46,348 bases of DNA from Streptomyces albus subsp. albus (lineage in GTDB: Bacteria; Actinomycetota; Actinomycetes; Streptomycetales; Streptomycetaceae). The stretch spans positions 1 to 46,348 of the forward strand of contig NZ_JOID01000038.1 of assembly GCF_000719865.1 (NCBI RefSeq), written 5' to 3'. Shown piece after piece: positions 8,340 through 17,174 of this stretch. The notes below the pieces were generated by a model, which saw nothing but the letters and a program-made list of their open reading frames with translations, made no database searches and was not told the origin of the DNA. The first letter of the stretch is position 1. Each line of letters begins with the position of its first letter. Position numbers and translations under genes: made by a program.

Positions 8340-8720
8340 GCGGTCGGGTCTCCTCGGCTTCTCTCGGTAGTCCCCCTCGGCTGTCCTGTATTCCCCGGTC
8401 GCGGGTCCCCCGGATTCCCGGGGCTCCCCCCGATTCCCCGGTTGCCGGTTTTTCCGCCCCGTGCGGGCGCGTGGGACGGCTGCACGGGGCCGGCGGGTGC
8501 GACCGGGGCGGACGGGTCCCATCGTCACCCGGAGGGCCGGGGGCGCCCGGGGGGATCACCGGCCGTCCGTCCGATGCCGTAACACGGCGGCACCGGATCC
8601 GGTGGCGCCGCCGGCGCCCGTGGCGTCGAGGGGAGGGCGCCGCGCCCCCGTCCGGCTCCCCGCCGCCCCCGCCGCACGGGCAGCGCTTCGTAGCCCGGAC
8701 GACACATACGGAGCCCCGCG
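8340..8720. other. intergenic region upstream of terC-like and glnII genes
   Basis: The left part of a 542-bp divergent gap. It is rich in short C and G runs and contains no credible gene. I looked for a manganese-sensing yybP-ykoY leader before the TerC gene and did not find a convincing one. Confidence 0.4.
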
Positions 8721-8758
8721 GACACAGCCGGTTTACACCGGAGCAACTGCCGGGAAAC
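8721..8758 (+). promoter_or_regulatory. GlnR-like operator upstream of glnII
   Basis: Four half-sites at exact 11-bp spacing: GACAC (8721), TTTAC (8732), GCAAC (8743) and GAAAC (8754), each separated by six bases. This matches the two-box pattern gTnAC-n6-GaAAC known for the nitrogen regulator GlnR in actinomycetes. It ends 123 bp before the glnII start, so nitrogen-limited control is the likely role. Confidence 0.7.
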
Positions 8759-8881
8759 GGCCCGTTGCGATGCTGCCGCCGAGGGGACCGGAGGATTGGG
8801 CACCACCGTGCAGAGCCGCGCGGCACTGGGGCTTCCGGGACCCGCACCCGCTGCCGTCCGCACCCGCACGAGGGGGACCAC

Positions 8882-9901
8882 GTGACCTTCAAGGCCGAGT
8901 ACATCTGGATCGACGGAACCGAGCCCACCGCCAAGCTCCGCTCGAAGACGAAGATCCTGGCCGACGGCGCCGAGCCGCCCGTCTGGGGCTTCGACGGGTC
9001 CAGCACCAACCAGGCCGAGGGCCACTCCTCGGACCTCGTCCTGCAGCCCGTCTTCTCCTGCCCGGACCCGATCCGCGGCGGCGGTGACATCCTCGTCCTG
9101 TGCGAGGTGCTGCACACGGACCTGACCCCGCACGCCTCGAACACCCGCGCGCTGCTGCGCCCGGTGGCGGAGAAGTTCGCCGCCCAGCAGCCGGTCTTCG
9201 GGATCGAGCAGGAGTACACCTTCTTCCAGGGCAGCCGTCCCCTGGGCTTCCCCGAGAACGGCTACCCGGCCCCGCAGGGCGGCTATTACTGCGGTGTCGG
9301 CGCCGACGAGATCTTCGGCCGGGAGATCGTCGAGAAGCACCTGGACAACTGCCTGACGGCGGGCCTGGGCATCTCCGGCATCAACGCCGAGGTCATGCCC
9401 GGCCAGTGGGAGTTCCAGGTCGGCCCGCTGTCGCCGCTGGAGGTCTCGGACCACATGTGGGTGGCCCGCTGGCTGCTCTACCGCACGGCCGAGGAGTTCG
9501 GGATCTCCGCGACGCTGGACGCCAAGCCGGCGAAGGGCGACTGGAACGGCGCGGGCGCGCACACCAACTTCTCCACCAAGGCGATGCGCGAGGGCTACGA
9601 GCCGATCATCACGGCCTGCGAGGCGCTGGGCGACGGCGACAAGCCGGCCGTGCACGTCAAGCACTACGGCGTCGGCATCGAGGCCCGGCTCACCGGCCTG
9701 CACGAGACGGCGCCGTGGAACGAGTACAGCTACGGCGTCTCCGACCGCGGCGCGTCGGTCCGCATCCCCTGGCAGGTCGAGGTGGACCGCAAGGGGTACA
9801 TCGAGGACCGCCGCCCGAACGCCAACGTCGACCCGTACGTGGTGACGCGGCTGATGGTCGACACCTGCTGCACCGCCCTGGAGAAGGCCGGCCAGGTCTG
9901 A
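8882..9901 (+). CDS. glnII: glutamine synthetase type II
   Basis: 339 residues, the size of the eukaryote-like GSII enzymes found in Streptomyces beside GlnA. It makes glutamine from glutamate, ammonia and ATP in the cytosol. Visible signatures are GFDGSSTNQAEGHSSDL near the start (GSII N-terminal beta-grasp), FGIEQEYTFF (metal-ligand glutamates), KGDWNGAGAHTNFSTK (ATP-binding and catalytic segment), and RGASVRIP with RRPNANVDPY (active-site arginines and glutamate). No adenylylation-site tail is present, as usual for GSII. The GTG at 8882 follows GAGGGGGA. A GlnR-like box lies upstream and a strong terminator follows, so it is monocistronic. Confidence 0.96.
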   Translation: MTFKAEYIWIDGTEPTAKLRSKTKILADGAEPPVWGFDGSSTNQAEGHSSDLVLQPVFSCPDPIRGGGDILVLCEVLHTDLTPHASNTRALLRPVAEKFAAQQPVFGIEQEYTFFQGSRPLGFPENGYPAPQGGYYCGVGADEIFGREIVEKHLDNCLTAGLGISGINAEVMPGQWEFQVGPLSPLEVSDHMWVARWLLYRTAEEFGISATLDAKPAKGDWNGAGAHTNFSTKAMREGYEPIITACEALGDGDKPAVHVKHYGVGIEARLTGLHETAPWNEYSYGVSDRGASVRIPWQVEVDRKGYIEDRRPNANVDPYVVTRLMVDTCCTALEKAGQV

Positions 9902-9934
9902 CCGTTCCCCGGTCTCCCCGTGGCTCCGGATACG

Positions 9935-9972
9935 GCGATGGGCGCCCGCAGGCACCGGCGGGCGCCCATCGC
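9935..9972. terminator. stem-loop terminator after glnII
   Basis: Perfect 15-bp stem: GCGATGGGCGCCCGC at 9935-9949 pairs with 9958-9972, with an 8-base loop. It sits between convergent glnII and the PepSY gene and could serve both. Confidence 0.88.
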
Positions 9973-10059
9973 GCTGCCCGGACGGCGGCCCCGCCCTGTA
10001 CGGTCCGCCGCCGGGCGGCCGTACGGGGCGGGGCCCCGCGCGTCAGCGGGACGGGCGCG

Positions 10060-11868
10060 TCAGGAGACGTCCGCCCGGCGCCGGGTGAACGCTCCGCGGG
10101 CCGCGTCCACCGCCAGGAACAGCACCAGCCCCAGCCCGAACAGCGGTACGAACCAGCCGAGCAGCACCGCGGCCGCCAGCAGCGCCACCAGCGCCCCCGG
10201 CGACGCCTTGCGCCAGGCGCCGCGCGGCATCGGCCGGCCGGCGCCGAAGCGGGTGGTGCCGCGCGTGGGGCGGCGCTGCCACCACATCCGGTAGCCGTAC
10301 GCGATCAGCGCGACCAGTCCGGCCATCAGGGCGATCAGCACCAGCTGGTTGGGCAGCCCGAGGAAGAGGCCCATGTGGGCGTCGATGCCGATCCGGGTCA
10401 GCTGGGCGAGCACCGGGTAGTCGGCGAACGCCAGAGTGTCCACGACCTCACCGGTCGTCGGGTGCACGGACACCGAGTCGAAGTGCACCGGCCACTGCTT
10501 GTCGTTCTCCGCGACGACATAGGCGGCCTTCTCGTCGGCCGGCAGGCTGATCACCAGGGACTCCGACACGCCCTGCTCGCGGGCGGTGTCCAGGAGCCGG
10601 TCCAGGCCGATGTCGCCGCCCTCGCCCGGCTGGTGGCCGCCGTCGCCGTGCGCGGCGCCGTGCCCCTCGTGGCCGCCCGCGCCGGTGCCCGCCGCCGGGT
10701 CCACGGTGGCGGCGACCGACGGGGTGGTGGCGCGCAGCTGCTCGCGCAGCAGGGCGACGTTCTCGCCCGCGTACGTCGACCAGGTCAGCCCGGTCGCGGA
10801 GAGGAACAGCAGGCCCAGGAGGGACCAGACCCCGATCGCGCCGTGCCGCGACATCGTGCGCCGCCGGCCCGTCAGCCCTCGCTCGGGCAGCAGCAGACCG
10901 CGCGCGCCGCGCGTGGCACGGCGGCGCCGCAGCCACAGCAGCAGTCCGCCGAGCGCGACGACCCACAGCCAGCTCGCGGCCAGTTCGCTATAGAGGCGCC
11001 CGGGTTCGCCCAGGTGCAGATGGCGGTGGAACTCCGATATCCAGGCGCGCACGGGGAGCGCTCCGGAACTGCCGTAGCTGACGAGCTCGCCGCGCACCTC
11101 GGCGGTGTACGGGTCGACGAACACGGCCGTCGACTTGCTCTCCCCGAGCTCCGGCGCCTCGAACAGGACCCGGGTGGTGGCCCCGGCCTCGGGGGACGGC
11201 CACACCTTGGCGAGCGTGCGGCCGGGGTACGCCTCGACGGCCGCCCCGACCTGCTGGGACAGCGGCAGCGCGGCCTTGCCGTCGGGCACGGGGACCGTCA
11301 GCTCGTCGGCGTAGATCACCTTCTCCAGCGGGTACGAGGCCGCGTACAGCAGCCCGGTCACGGCGGCGATCAGCAGGAACGGCGCGACGAGGATGCCCGC
11401 GTAGAAGTGCATCCGCAGCACGAGCGGGCGCAGGCTGCCCCGGGACGCGGCGGGGGCGTGGGAAGGGGACGGGGCGCTGCCGCCGCCCGGTCGGCCGGGT
11501 GCGGGCGGTTCGTCCGCCGCCTCCGCCGCCTCCGCCGCTTCCGCCGCTTCCGGTGCCTCCGTGTCGTCCCGGTGGCGTTCGCCGGACGCGCCGACGGGAG
11601 TTGGGGCGGGGGCGGGGGTTCCGGCCTTCGCGGTGGCCGCCGTTGAGACGGTGACAGCCTCGTTGCCGGCCGCCGTGTCAGCGGGCGTCGGCTGCGCGGC
11701 TGCCGGGGGCGCGGCCGTGGAAGTGCCGCCGGTGGGTACGGCGGCCGTGCCGGTGAGCGTGGCGGACGTGGGCACGGTGGCCGGGGGGGCCGTGGCCGTG
11801 GTGCCGGAGCCGGTGTCCGGCGGAGCGGGGCGGCCGGTGGCCGGCTTGGCGGGGTCGTCGATGGACAT
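10060..11868 (-). CDS. PepSY-associated membrane protein with His-rich insert
   Basis: 602 residues. A disordered Ala/Pro/Thr-rich region fills about 135 residues. It is followed by the PepSY-associated core that starts LVLRMHFYAGILVAPFLLIA (first membrane helix), a large extracellular PepSY region, EFHRHLHLGEPGRLYSE with conserved histidines, a second helix (WLWVVALGGLLLWL), further helices, and a Pro-Arg C-terminus. The family includes putative iron-siderophore reductases and heme-linked membrane proteins. An extracytoplasmic insert GGHEGHGAAHGDGGHQ could bind metal. The ATG at 11868 is used, but the low-complexity start makes the true N-terminus uncertain. No iron-box was found upstream. 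A metal or redox role is family inference. Confidence 0.8.
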   Translation of the reverse strand: MSIDDPAKPATGRPAPPDTGSGTTATAPPATVPTSATLTGTAAVPTGGTSTAAPPAAAQPTPADTAAGNEAVTVSTAATAKAGTPAPAPTPVGASGERHRDDTEAPEAAEAAEAAEAADEPPAPGRPGGGSAPSPSHAPAASRGSLRPLVLRMHFYAGILVAPFLLIAAVTGLLYAASYPLEKVIYADELTVPVPDGKAALPLSQQVGAAVEAYPGRTLAKVWPSPEAGATTRVLFEAPELGESKSTAVFVDPYTAEVRGELVSYGSSGALPVRAWISEFHRHLHLGEPGRLYSELAASWLWVVALGGLLLWLRRRRATRGARGLLLPERGLTGRRRTMSRHGAIGVWSLLGLLFLSATGLTWSTYAGENVALLREQLRATTPSVAATVDPAAGTGAGGHEGHGAAHGDGGHQPGEGGDIGLDRLLDTAREQGVSESLVISLPADEKAAYVVAENDKQWPVHFDSVSVHPTTGEVVDTLAFADYPVLAQLTRIGIDAHMGLFLGLPNQLVLIALMAGLVALIAYGYRMWWQRRPTRGTTRFGAGRPMPRGAWRKASPGALVALLAAAVLLGWFVPLFGLGLVLFLAVDAARGAFTRRRADVS

Positions 11869-12307
11869 GGGGGGTTGGCCTCACTTCGTGGTGGGCCGCG
11901 GGCGCGCGGAGGCGCGCGGGCGCGGCGCGGGGAGCGGGTGGCGGGCAGCCGTCGGCCCGGAGGGGCGCGGTGGGATCACGGCCGCGCCGGTGCCGGAGAC
12001 ACCGGTGCGCGCGGCCGCCCGTCGTCCGGCGCGGGTCTTCCACCGCCGTGCCGTCACGGACTGCCCGGGGAACCGCGGGCCGCCCGGACGGCGGCTCCGC
12101 GTACTACGGAGCAGGCTCCGTGCCCACACCTCTCACCACCGCACGGCGGCCCGGCGGCCCGGCGGCACAGCGGCACAGCGCGGCTGCCCAGCGGCGGAAC
12201 GGGCCCCGAGGACCCGGCAGTCGCGACGGAACACGGCCGGCGTCGGCCGGGCCTCCGGCGCCCGTGCGGTCGCGGTCGCCGGTACGGCACCGCGCGGCGG
12301 GCGGCCG
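11869..12307. other. GC-rich intergenic region between two minus-strand membrane genes
   Basis: 439 bases with no convincing gene on either strand. Short GGCCC/GGCAC-type repeats occur around 12145-12185. It should hold the promoter of the PepSY gene, but no boxes are clear. Confidence 0.4.
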
Positions 12308-13060
12308 TCAGACGGCCGGCGTCATACCGGGCGCGGACCGGACGGCGTACGGGGTGGAGTGGGGACGGAACCGGACGCGGGGCGGCGGCCCGCGCCGGGA
12401 GAGGACGTGCGCCAGCAGAGCACCCCGCAGCCGGATGGCCGCCTCCCCGTACGGCATCGGCGGCCGTACGGGGCGCGGCGCGGCCGGGGCCCCGTACCGG
12501 GTGGCCCGGAGCAGCGTCCGCAGCGGCATCAGCGCCAGCGAGCCCAGGCAGCGCAGCAGCCGGAAGAAGGCGGCCTCACCGCGCCACAGCCAGACGGCGC
12601 AGCAGAGCGCGGCGAGGAGGTGGGCGGCGAGCATGGCGAGGGTGGCGTGCTCGGAGTGCTCGCCCGGGACGGCGAGGCCGGTGAACTGCCCCGCCGCGCC
12701 GCCGCCGTGCCCGGTTCCGCTCGCGGCGGTCCCGGCGGCCCCGCCGGCTTCGGGCAGGGGTCCGCCCGGTGTCCGGCGGTGGGCCGGGGTGGTGCCGGGG
12801 CCGTCGGTGAAGATCAGGTGCAGGACGGTCTGGACCGCCAGCAGGGTGCCGGCGATGGAGAGGACACCGCGGCGCCGCCCTCCGGCCAGCCAGGCGACGG
12901 TTCCGGTGGTGCCGAAGGCGGCCAGCAGGGCCGGGAGCGGGATGTCGTGGCCGGACATCACCGCGTGCCCGGTGGCCGCGAGCATGACGGAGACGGCCGC
13001 GAAGAGCGCGGCCCGCAGAAGGCGCGTGAACGATCTGTCCGCCGTCATGGTGAGATGCAT
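12308..13060 (-). CDS. small multi-helix membrane protein, function unknown
   Basis: About 250 residues with four to five hydrophobic helices: LLRAALFAAVSVMLAATGHAVM, PLPALLAAFGTTGTVAWLAG, a third through VLSIAGTLLAVQTVLHLIF, and a later one in LAMLAAHLLAALCCAVWLW. A Gly/Ala loop separates helices 3 and 4. Histidines lie near the membrane faces (GHAVMSGHD, PGEHSEHATL), which might bind metal. The C-terminus is a basic Pro/Arg tail. Two starts are possible, ATG at 13060 or 13048; neither has an ideal ribosome site (GGGAG sits 2 bases before the first, 14 before the second). It lies on the same strand as the PepSY gene, so a shared metal-related role is possible but unproven. Confidence 0.65.
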   Translation of the reverse strand: MHLTMTADRSFTRLLRAALFAAVSVMLAATGHAVMSGHDIPLPALLAAFGTTGTVAWLAGGRRRGVLSIAGTLLAVQTVLHLIFTDGPGTTPAHRRTPGGPLPEAGGAAGTAASGTGHGGGAAGQFTGLAVPGEHSEHATLAMLAAHLLAALCCAVWLWRGEAAFFRLLRCLGSLALMPLRTLLRATRYGAPAAPRPVRPPMPYGEAAIRLRGALLAHVLSRRGPPPRVRFRPHSTPYAVRSAPGMTPAV

Positions 13061-13251
13061 GCTCCCACGCCGCGCCGGGTGGCGGCAGCGGCGACGACCG
13101 GCCAACGCCCCTGCGCTCCCTGCGAGTTCACTGGCCACCTGCCCGAAGTCCGGTTCGTTCCTCCCGGGGGATACGCACGGGAGCGCCGGTTGGCTCACCG
13201 GTCCTGCGGATTTCGCACGGCGGGCCGACCGGCAGCCGGAGTCCGGTGGCC

Positions 13252-13409
13252 GAACCGGCACCACAGTCCGAACCGGCACCGAACGGCGAACCGCCACCGC
13301 AGACCGGACCGGCGCCCAAGGGCGAGCCGGCACCGAAGGCCGGACGGGTACCGCAGACCTGACCGGACCGCAGGCCGGACCGGCCCCGAAGGGCAAGCGG
13401 CACCGCGCC
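13252..13409 (+). repeat. degenerate 18-bp minisatellite (about nine copies)
   Basis: Tandem units near GAACCGGCACCGCAGGCC begin at 13252, 13270, 13288, 13306, 13324, 13342, 13360 (17 bp), 13377 and 13395 (partial). One plus-strand frame reads E/G-P-A-P-x-x repeats for six units and then hits TGA in unit seven. It lies in the 472-bp gap between the divergent membrane protein and sensor kinase genes. Confidence 0.75.
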
Positions 13410-13532
13410 GGGGTGGTGCCAGGTGCACCCCCGTCCGGGTGCGCGGCCCCGTGACCGCGGCGCCGGGGCCCGGCGAGACTGGGGGCGTGCCCGGGAGCCG
13501 GGCCACGGAACGACGAGGGGCCGGGGGCCGAG

Positions 13533-14810
13533 ATGGGGAAATTCAGGCAAGCGCTGCTGGCGGCGGGGCGGGGGCTGTTCGTCGCCGTGGTGTCGCTGGC
13601 CGGTTCGATCGCGCTGCTCGTGCTGTCGCTGCTGTCGATCGGCTTCATCAGCCTCGGCGTGGGGGTGCTGACGACCCCCGTGGTGCTGGGCGCCGTGCGG
13701 TCGTTCGCCAACTGGCGGCGGACGCTGGGGTACGACTGGGCGGGCGTGCGGACTCCCGCCGCGTACCGTCCGTACCCGCCGGCCCCGCGGGCGGGCCTGC
13801 TGGGACGGGCGGAGCGGTGCGCGCATCTGCTGCGTGACCCGGCGACCTGGCGTGATCTGCTGTGGCTGCCGGTCGACATGACGGCGGGTTTCCTCACCGC
13901 CGTGCTGCCGGCCGTGCTGATCGCTTTCGCCGCCGAGGGGGTCGCGATCGCGGCGGGGCTGTGGCGGGTGCTCGGGGACGGCTACTGGTTCGCGTTCATC
14001 CCGGTGCGGGGGCAGGGGACCGCTCTCGCGGCGGGCGCGCTGGGGCTGCTGGTCCTGGCGGGTGCCCTCCGCGTCAACCCGGCTCTGCTGCAAGCCCACT
14101 TCCGTATGACGGGAGCGCTGCTCTCGCCGTCCAAGGAGGCGCTGGCGCGGCGCGTGGAGCGGCTGGCCGAGACCCGGCACGACGCGGTGGACACCTCGGC
14201 CGCCGAACTCCGCCGCATCGAACGGGACCTGCACGACGGGGCGCAGGCCCGGCTGGTGGCGATGGGCATGAGCCTCGGCACCGTGGAGGCCCTGATCGAG
14301 AAGGATCCGGAGCAGGCGCGGAAGCTCCTCGCCGCGGCCCGGCAGGACTCGGCCGAGGCGCTGACGGAGCTGCGCGACCTGGTGCGGGGCATCCACCCGC
14401 CGGTGCTGGCCGAGCGCGGCCTCGGGGACGCCGTGCGGGCCCTGGCCCTGCGGATGCCGCTGCCGGTGGAGGTGGAGGTGGATCTGCCGGGGCGGTTCGC
14501 TGCGCCGGTGGAGGCGGCGGCGTACTTCGCGGTGAGCGAGGTGCTGACGAACGCGGCGAAGCACTCCGGTGCCGAACGGGTGTGGCTGGACGCGCACCAT
14601 GACGCGGCCTCCGGGACACTCCGGGTGACCGTCACGGACAACGGCCGCGGCGGGGCGGACCCGTCCGCCGGCTCGGGCCTGGCCGGGGTGGAGCGCCGGC
14701 TCGGTACATTCGACGGCATCCTGGCCGTCAGCAGCCCGGCCGGCGGTCCGACCATGGTGACGATGGAGCTGCCGTGCGTGTTGTCCTCGCTGAAGACCTC
14801 TTCCTCCTGA
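13533..14810 (+). CDS. NarL-family sensor histidine kinase
   Basis: 425 residues. The N-terminal sensor region has two pairs of membrane helices (about 10-55 and 105-190, for example LFVAVVSLAGSIALLVLSLL), the layout of the Streptomyces 'Sensor' domain. Then comes the HisKA_3 dimerisation helix with the phospho-acceptor H234 in RDLHDGAQARLVAM. The HATPase domain shows an N box (SEVLTNAAKHSGA) and a G1 box (VTDNGRGGADPSAGSGLAGV). It should autophosphorylate at the membrane and pass phosphate to the next gene, with which it overlaps by 37 bp. The start is ATG 13533 after a G-rich leader. The signal is unknown; the minisatellite lies just upstream. Confidence 0.92.
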   Translation: MGKFRQALLAAGRGLFVAVVSLAGSIALLVLSLLSIGFISLGVGVLTTPVVLGAVRSFANWRRTLGYDWAGVRTPAAYRPYPPAPRAGLLGRAERCAHLLRDPATWRDLLWLPVDMTAGFLTAVLPAVLIAFAAEGVAIAAGLWRVLGDGYWFAFIPVRGQGTALAAGALGLLVLAGALRVNPALLQAHFRMTGALLSPSKEALARRVERLAETRHDAVDTSAAELRRIERDLHDGAQARLVAMGMSLGTVEALIEKDPEQARKLLAAARQDSAEALTELRDLVRGIHPPVLAERGLGDAVRALALRMPLPVEVEVDLPGRFAAPVEAAAYFAVSEVLTNAAKHSGAERVWLDAHHDAASGTLRVTVTDNGRGGADPSAGSGLAGVERRLGTFDGILAVSSPAGGPTMVTMELPCVLSSLKTSSS

Positions 14811-15430
14811 GGGACGGTCTGGTCCGGATGCTGGAGGCGTTCGGGTTCGAGATCGCGGCGGCCGTGGAAAGCGGCCCGGAGCTGAGCCGGGCCCTCGCGG
14901 AGCTGAAGCCGGACGTGGCGGTGGTCGACGTCCGGCTCCCGCCGTCGTTCACGGACGAGGGCCTGCAGTGCGCGCTCGCCGCGCGCCGGGAGACGCCCGG
15001 CCTGCCCGTGCTCGTGCTCTCCCAGCATGTGGAGCAGCTCTACGCGCGGGAGTTGCTGGCCGACGGCATGGGCGGGGTCGGCTATCTGCTGAAGGACCGG
15101 GTGTTCGACGCCGACCAGTTCACCGACGCGGTGCGGCGGGTGGCGGCGGGCGGGACCGCGATGGACCCGCAGGTCATCTCCCAGCTCCTCACCCGCCGTT
15201 CCCGGGACCGGCCGATGGAGAAGCTCACCCCGCGCGAGCGCGAGGTGATGGAGTTGATGGCGGAGGGCCGTTCGAACACGGCCATCGCGGGGCAGCTCTT
15301 CGTCACGGAACGGGCTGTGGCGAAGCACACATCGAATATTTTCGCGAAGCTCGGTCTGGCCCCGTCGGACGACGACAACCGGCGGGTTCTCGCGGTTCTG
15401 GCCTATCTGGACCGGGGGGCGCGGGAATGA
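14774..15430 (+). CDS. NarL/LuxR-type response regulator
   Basis: 218 residues. The receiver domain carries the acidic pair E7/D8, phospho-acceptor D52 (VAVVDVRLPP) and the conserved Lys in GYLLKDR. A C-terminal LuxR helix-turn-helix follows, from KLTPREREVMELMAEGRSN to KHTSNIFAKLGL. The start is the GTG at 14774, inside the 3' end of the kinase gene, so the two are translationally coupled and form one two-component system. Targets are not known. The secreted DUF1996 gene starts 51 bp downstream on the same strand and could be co-transcribed. Confidence 0.93.
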   Translation: MRVVLAEDLFLLRDGLVRMLEAFGFEIAAAVESGPELSRALAELKPDVAVVDVRLPPSFTDEGLQCALAARRETPGLPVLVLSQHVEQLYARELLADGMGGVGYLLKDRVFDADQFTDAVRRVAAGGTAMDPQVISQLLTRRSRDRPMEKLTPREREVMELMAEGRSNTAIAGQLFVTERAVAKHTSNIFAKLGLAPSDDDNRRVLAVLAYLDRGARE

Positions 15431-15481
15431 ACGGCCGGAGCGGGTTTGAACGCGGGAGCCCCGGGCTCCGTATCGCTGGCC

Positions 15482-16975
15482 ATGAAGCCCAAGACACACA
15501 AGCGTTCCCCTTTGCTGAACAGGACGGCTGGTGCGGCGGCAGCTCTCCTGTTGGGAGGCGGCGGGCTCGCTGCGGTGAACTTCTACGCCTCCGCCGGCAC
15601 CTCGAACGATGGCGACAGCCGGAAAGGAGCGGTAGCACAACAGGCCTCCACCATCGCCTGTCCGGATGTGGTGGACCGGCTGGAAAAGGTCCCCAGGCAG
15701 TCGCGGAAGGAAGTCAGCCGTGAGCTGGGGCGGCTCGACGCCCAGATCGGCGCGGCCTACAAGCGGCTCGTGGAGAACCGGCGCGCGGCGGCTCTCGACG
15801 CGTCCTGGACCAAGAACTCCGTGCTCGACCCGCTGGCCAGCAAGCGCCGCGCCAGCCTCGACCGCATCAGAATCGCGCTGGAGCGGGCCGGCGTGCGGCA
15901 GGCCGGCCTGGAGAAGCTCGCCCGCTGCGGCATGAAGGACGGCGGCACGGTCCGCCCGGACGACGGCCAGCAGGGCGGCGGTCAGGACGGCGGCCAGCAG
16001 GACGGCCAGGACGGCGGTCAGCAGGACGGCCAGAACGGTGGCCAGGGCGACGGCGGCCAGGGCGACGGCGGCCAGGCACCGCCGCCGCAGGTCGGGCCCT
16101 CCCCCGAGGACTTCGTGGACATCAACGACGTCCAGCCGAACGTCCAGGAGCCCGAGGCCCAGCAGAACGCGTCCACCGGCGTGTTCAAGAGCGACTGCGG
16201 CGTCAACGAGAACGGCAAGTTCAACTCGGACAACATCATCGTGGCGCCCGGTGTCGTCAACGCCGCGCACCACATGCACGACTACGTCGGCAACCAGGCC
16301 AACGACGCCTTCGCCGTCGACGAGGACCTGGCCAACGGAGAGACCACCTGCGCCAACCAGGAGGACCAGTCCACGTACTACTGGCCGGTCCTGCGCGACC
16401 TGACCGGCGGTGACGAGGCGGACGTCAACACCCCGGGCGGCGGCCTCGACGGCAACGTCGGCAAGATCATCACCCCGGCCGAGGTGACGATGGAGTTCCA
16501 GGGCAGCCCGGTCGGCGAGGTCGTGGAGATGCCGCGCTTCCTGCGCATCATCACCGGTGACGCCAAGGCCTTCACCAACGGTACGGCCAACGCCAACTCC
16601 TCCTGGAGCTGCACCGGCTTCGAGGACCGGCAGATCGCGGACAAGTACCCGCTGTGCCCCGAGGGCAGCCAGGTGGTGCGCAAGTTCGAGTTCCAGAGCT
16701 GCTGGGACGGCCAGAACGCCGACAGCGCCAACCACCGCACGCACGTCGACTTCGCCAACGAGGACGGCTCCTGCGACGAGGGCTTCGTGGCCATCCCGAA
16801 GCTCGTCCAGCGGATCGTCTACGACGTGCCGGAGGGCACCAACTTCGCCGTGGACTCCTTCCCGGAGCAGCTCCACAAGCCCATCACGGACCACGGCGAC
16901 TTCATCAACGTGTTCTCCGAGAACCTGATGTCGAAGGCGGTGGACTGCATCAACAACGGCCAGGAGTGCACCTGA
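15482..16975 (+). CDS. secreted DUF1996 domain protein with Gln-Asp-Gly linker
   Basis: 497 residues. An N-terminal export signal (basic [10 protein letters not shown], then [15 protein letters not shown]) is followed by a charged helical region (55-150), a low-complexity linker of GGQ/DGG units (about 160-198) and a DUF1996 domain. The domain's start is clear: [19 protein letters not shown], then [12 protein letters not shown] with the conserved His cluster, then cysteines in [27 protein letters not shown] and DGSC. DUF1996 proteins occur in fungi and actinomycetes and are secreted; the biochemical function is unknown. The ATG at 15482 is chosen because the signal peptide begins there. A strong terminator follows. 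Confidence 0.88.
   Translation: MKPKTHKRSPLLNRTAGAAAALLLGGGGLAAVNFYASAGTSNDGDSRKGAVAQQASTIACPDVVDRLEKVPRQSRKEVSRELGRLDAQIGAAYKRLVENRRAAALDASWTKNSVLDPLASKRRASLDRIRIALERAGVRQAGLEKLARCGMKDGGTVRPDDGQQGGGQDGGQQDGQDGGQQDGQNGGQGDGGQGDGGQAPPPQVGPSPEDFVDINDVQPNVQEPEAQQNASTGVFKSDCGVNENGKFNSDNIIVAPGVVNAAHHMHDYVGNQANDAFAVDEDLANGETTCANQEDQSTYYWPVLRDLTGGDEADVNTPGGGLDGNVGKIITPAEVTMEFQGSPVGEVVEMPRFLRIITGDAKAFTNGTANANSSWSCTGFEDRQIADKYPLCPEGSQVVRKFEFQSCWDGQNADSANHRTHVDFANEDGSCDEGFVAIPKLVQRIVYDVPEGTNFAVDSFPEQLHKPITDHGDFINVFSENLMSKAVDCINNGQECT
15966..16076 (+). repeat. in-frame CAG/GAC/GGC repeat coding the DUF1996 linker
   Basis: About 110 bp of imperfect 12- to 24-bp units made from GGC-CAG/CAG-GAC-GGC codons, all multiples of three. 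It encodes the Gly/Gln/Asp linker and is a likely site of length variation between strains. Confidence 0.7.
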
Positions 16976-17076
16976 CGGTGGACTGCGGGCCCTGCCGGAC
17001 CGCTGATTCGGTGCCCCCGATGACCCGGTCCCTCGTCACCCAACTCCCGTGACGGCCTCCCCTGTGCCGTAACGGG

Positions 17077-17111
17077 GCGGGGGTGCCGGTGAAGTCCACC
17101 GGCACCCCCGC
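17077..17111. terminator. stem-loop terminator after DUF1996 gene
   Basis: Perfect 15-bp stem, GCGGGGGTGCCGGTG at 17077-17091 with 17097-17111, and a 5-base loop. It lies between the DUF1996 gene and the convergent lipoprotein gene. Confidence 0.88.
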
Positions 17112-17174
17112 CGTCGTGGTCCGCCGCCGCGCCGCCCGGTCCGGGGCCTTCACGGGCGCGGCGGCGCCGCGCGG

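Noticed and set aside
8340..8530. yybP-ykoY manganese riboswitch before the TerC gene
   Set aside because: Some purine-rich pieces fit, but the conserved core and pairing pattern could not be found.
11561..13837. Long plus-strand frame across the PepSY start and membrane protein gene
   Set aside because: Low-complexity Arg/Gly/Pro sequence antisense to real genes; includes the minisatellite.
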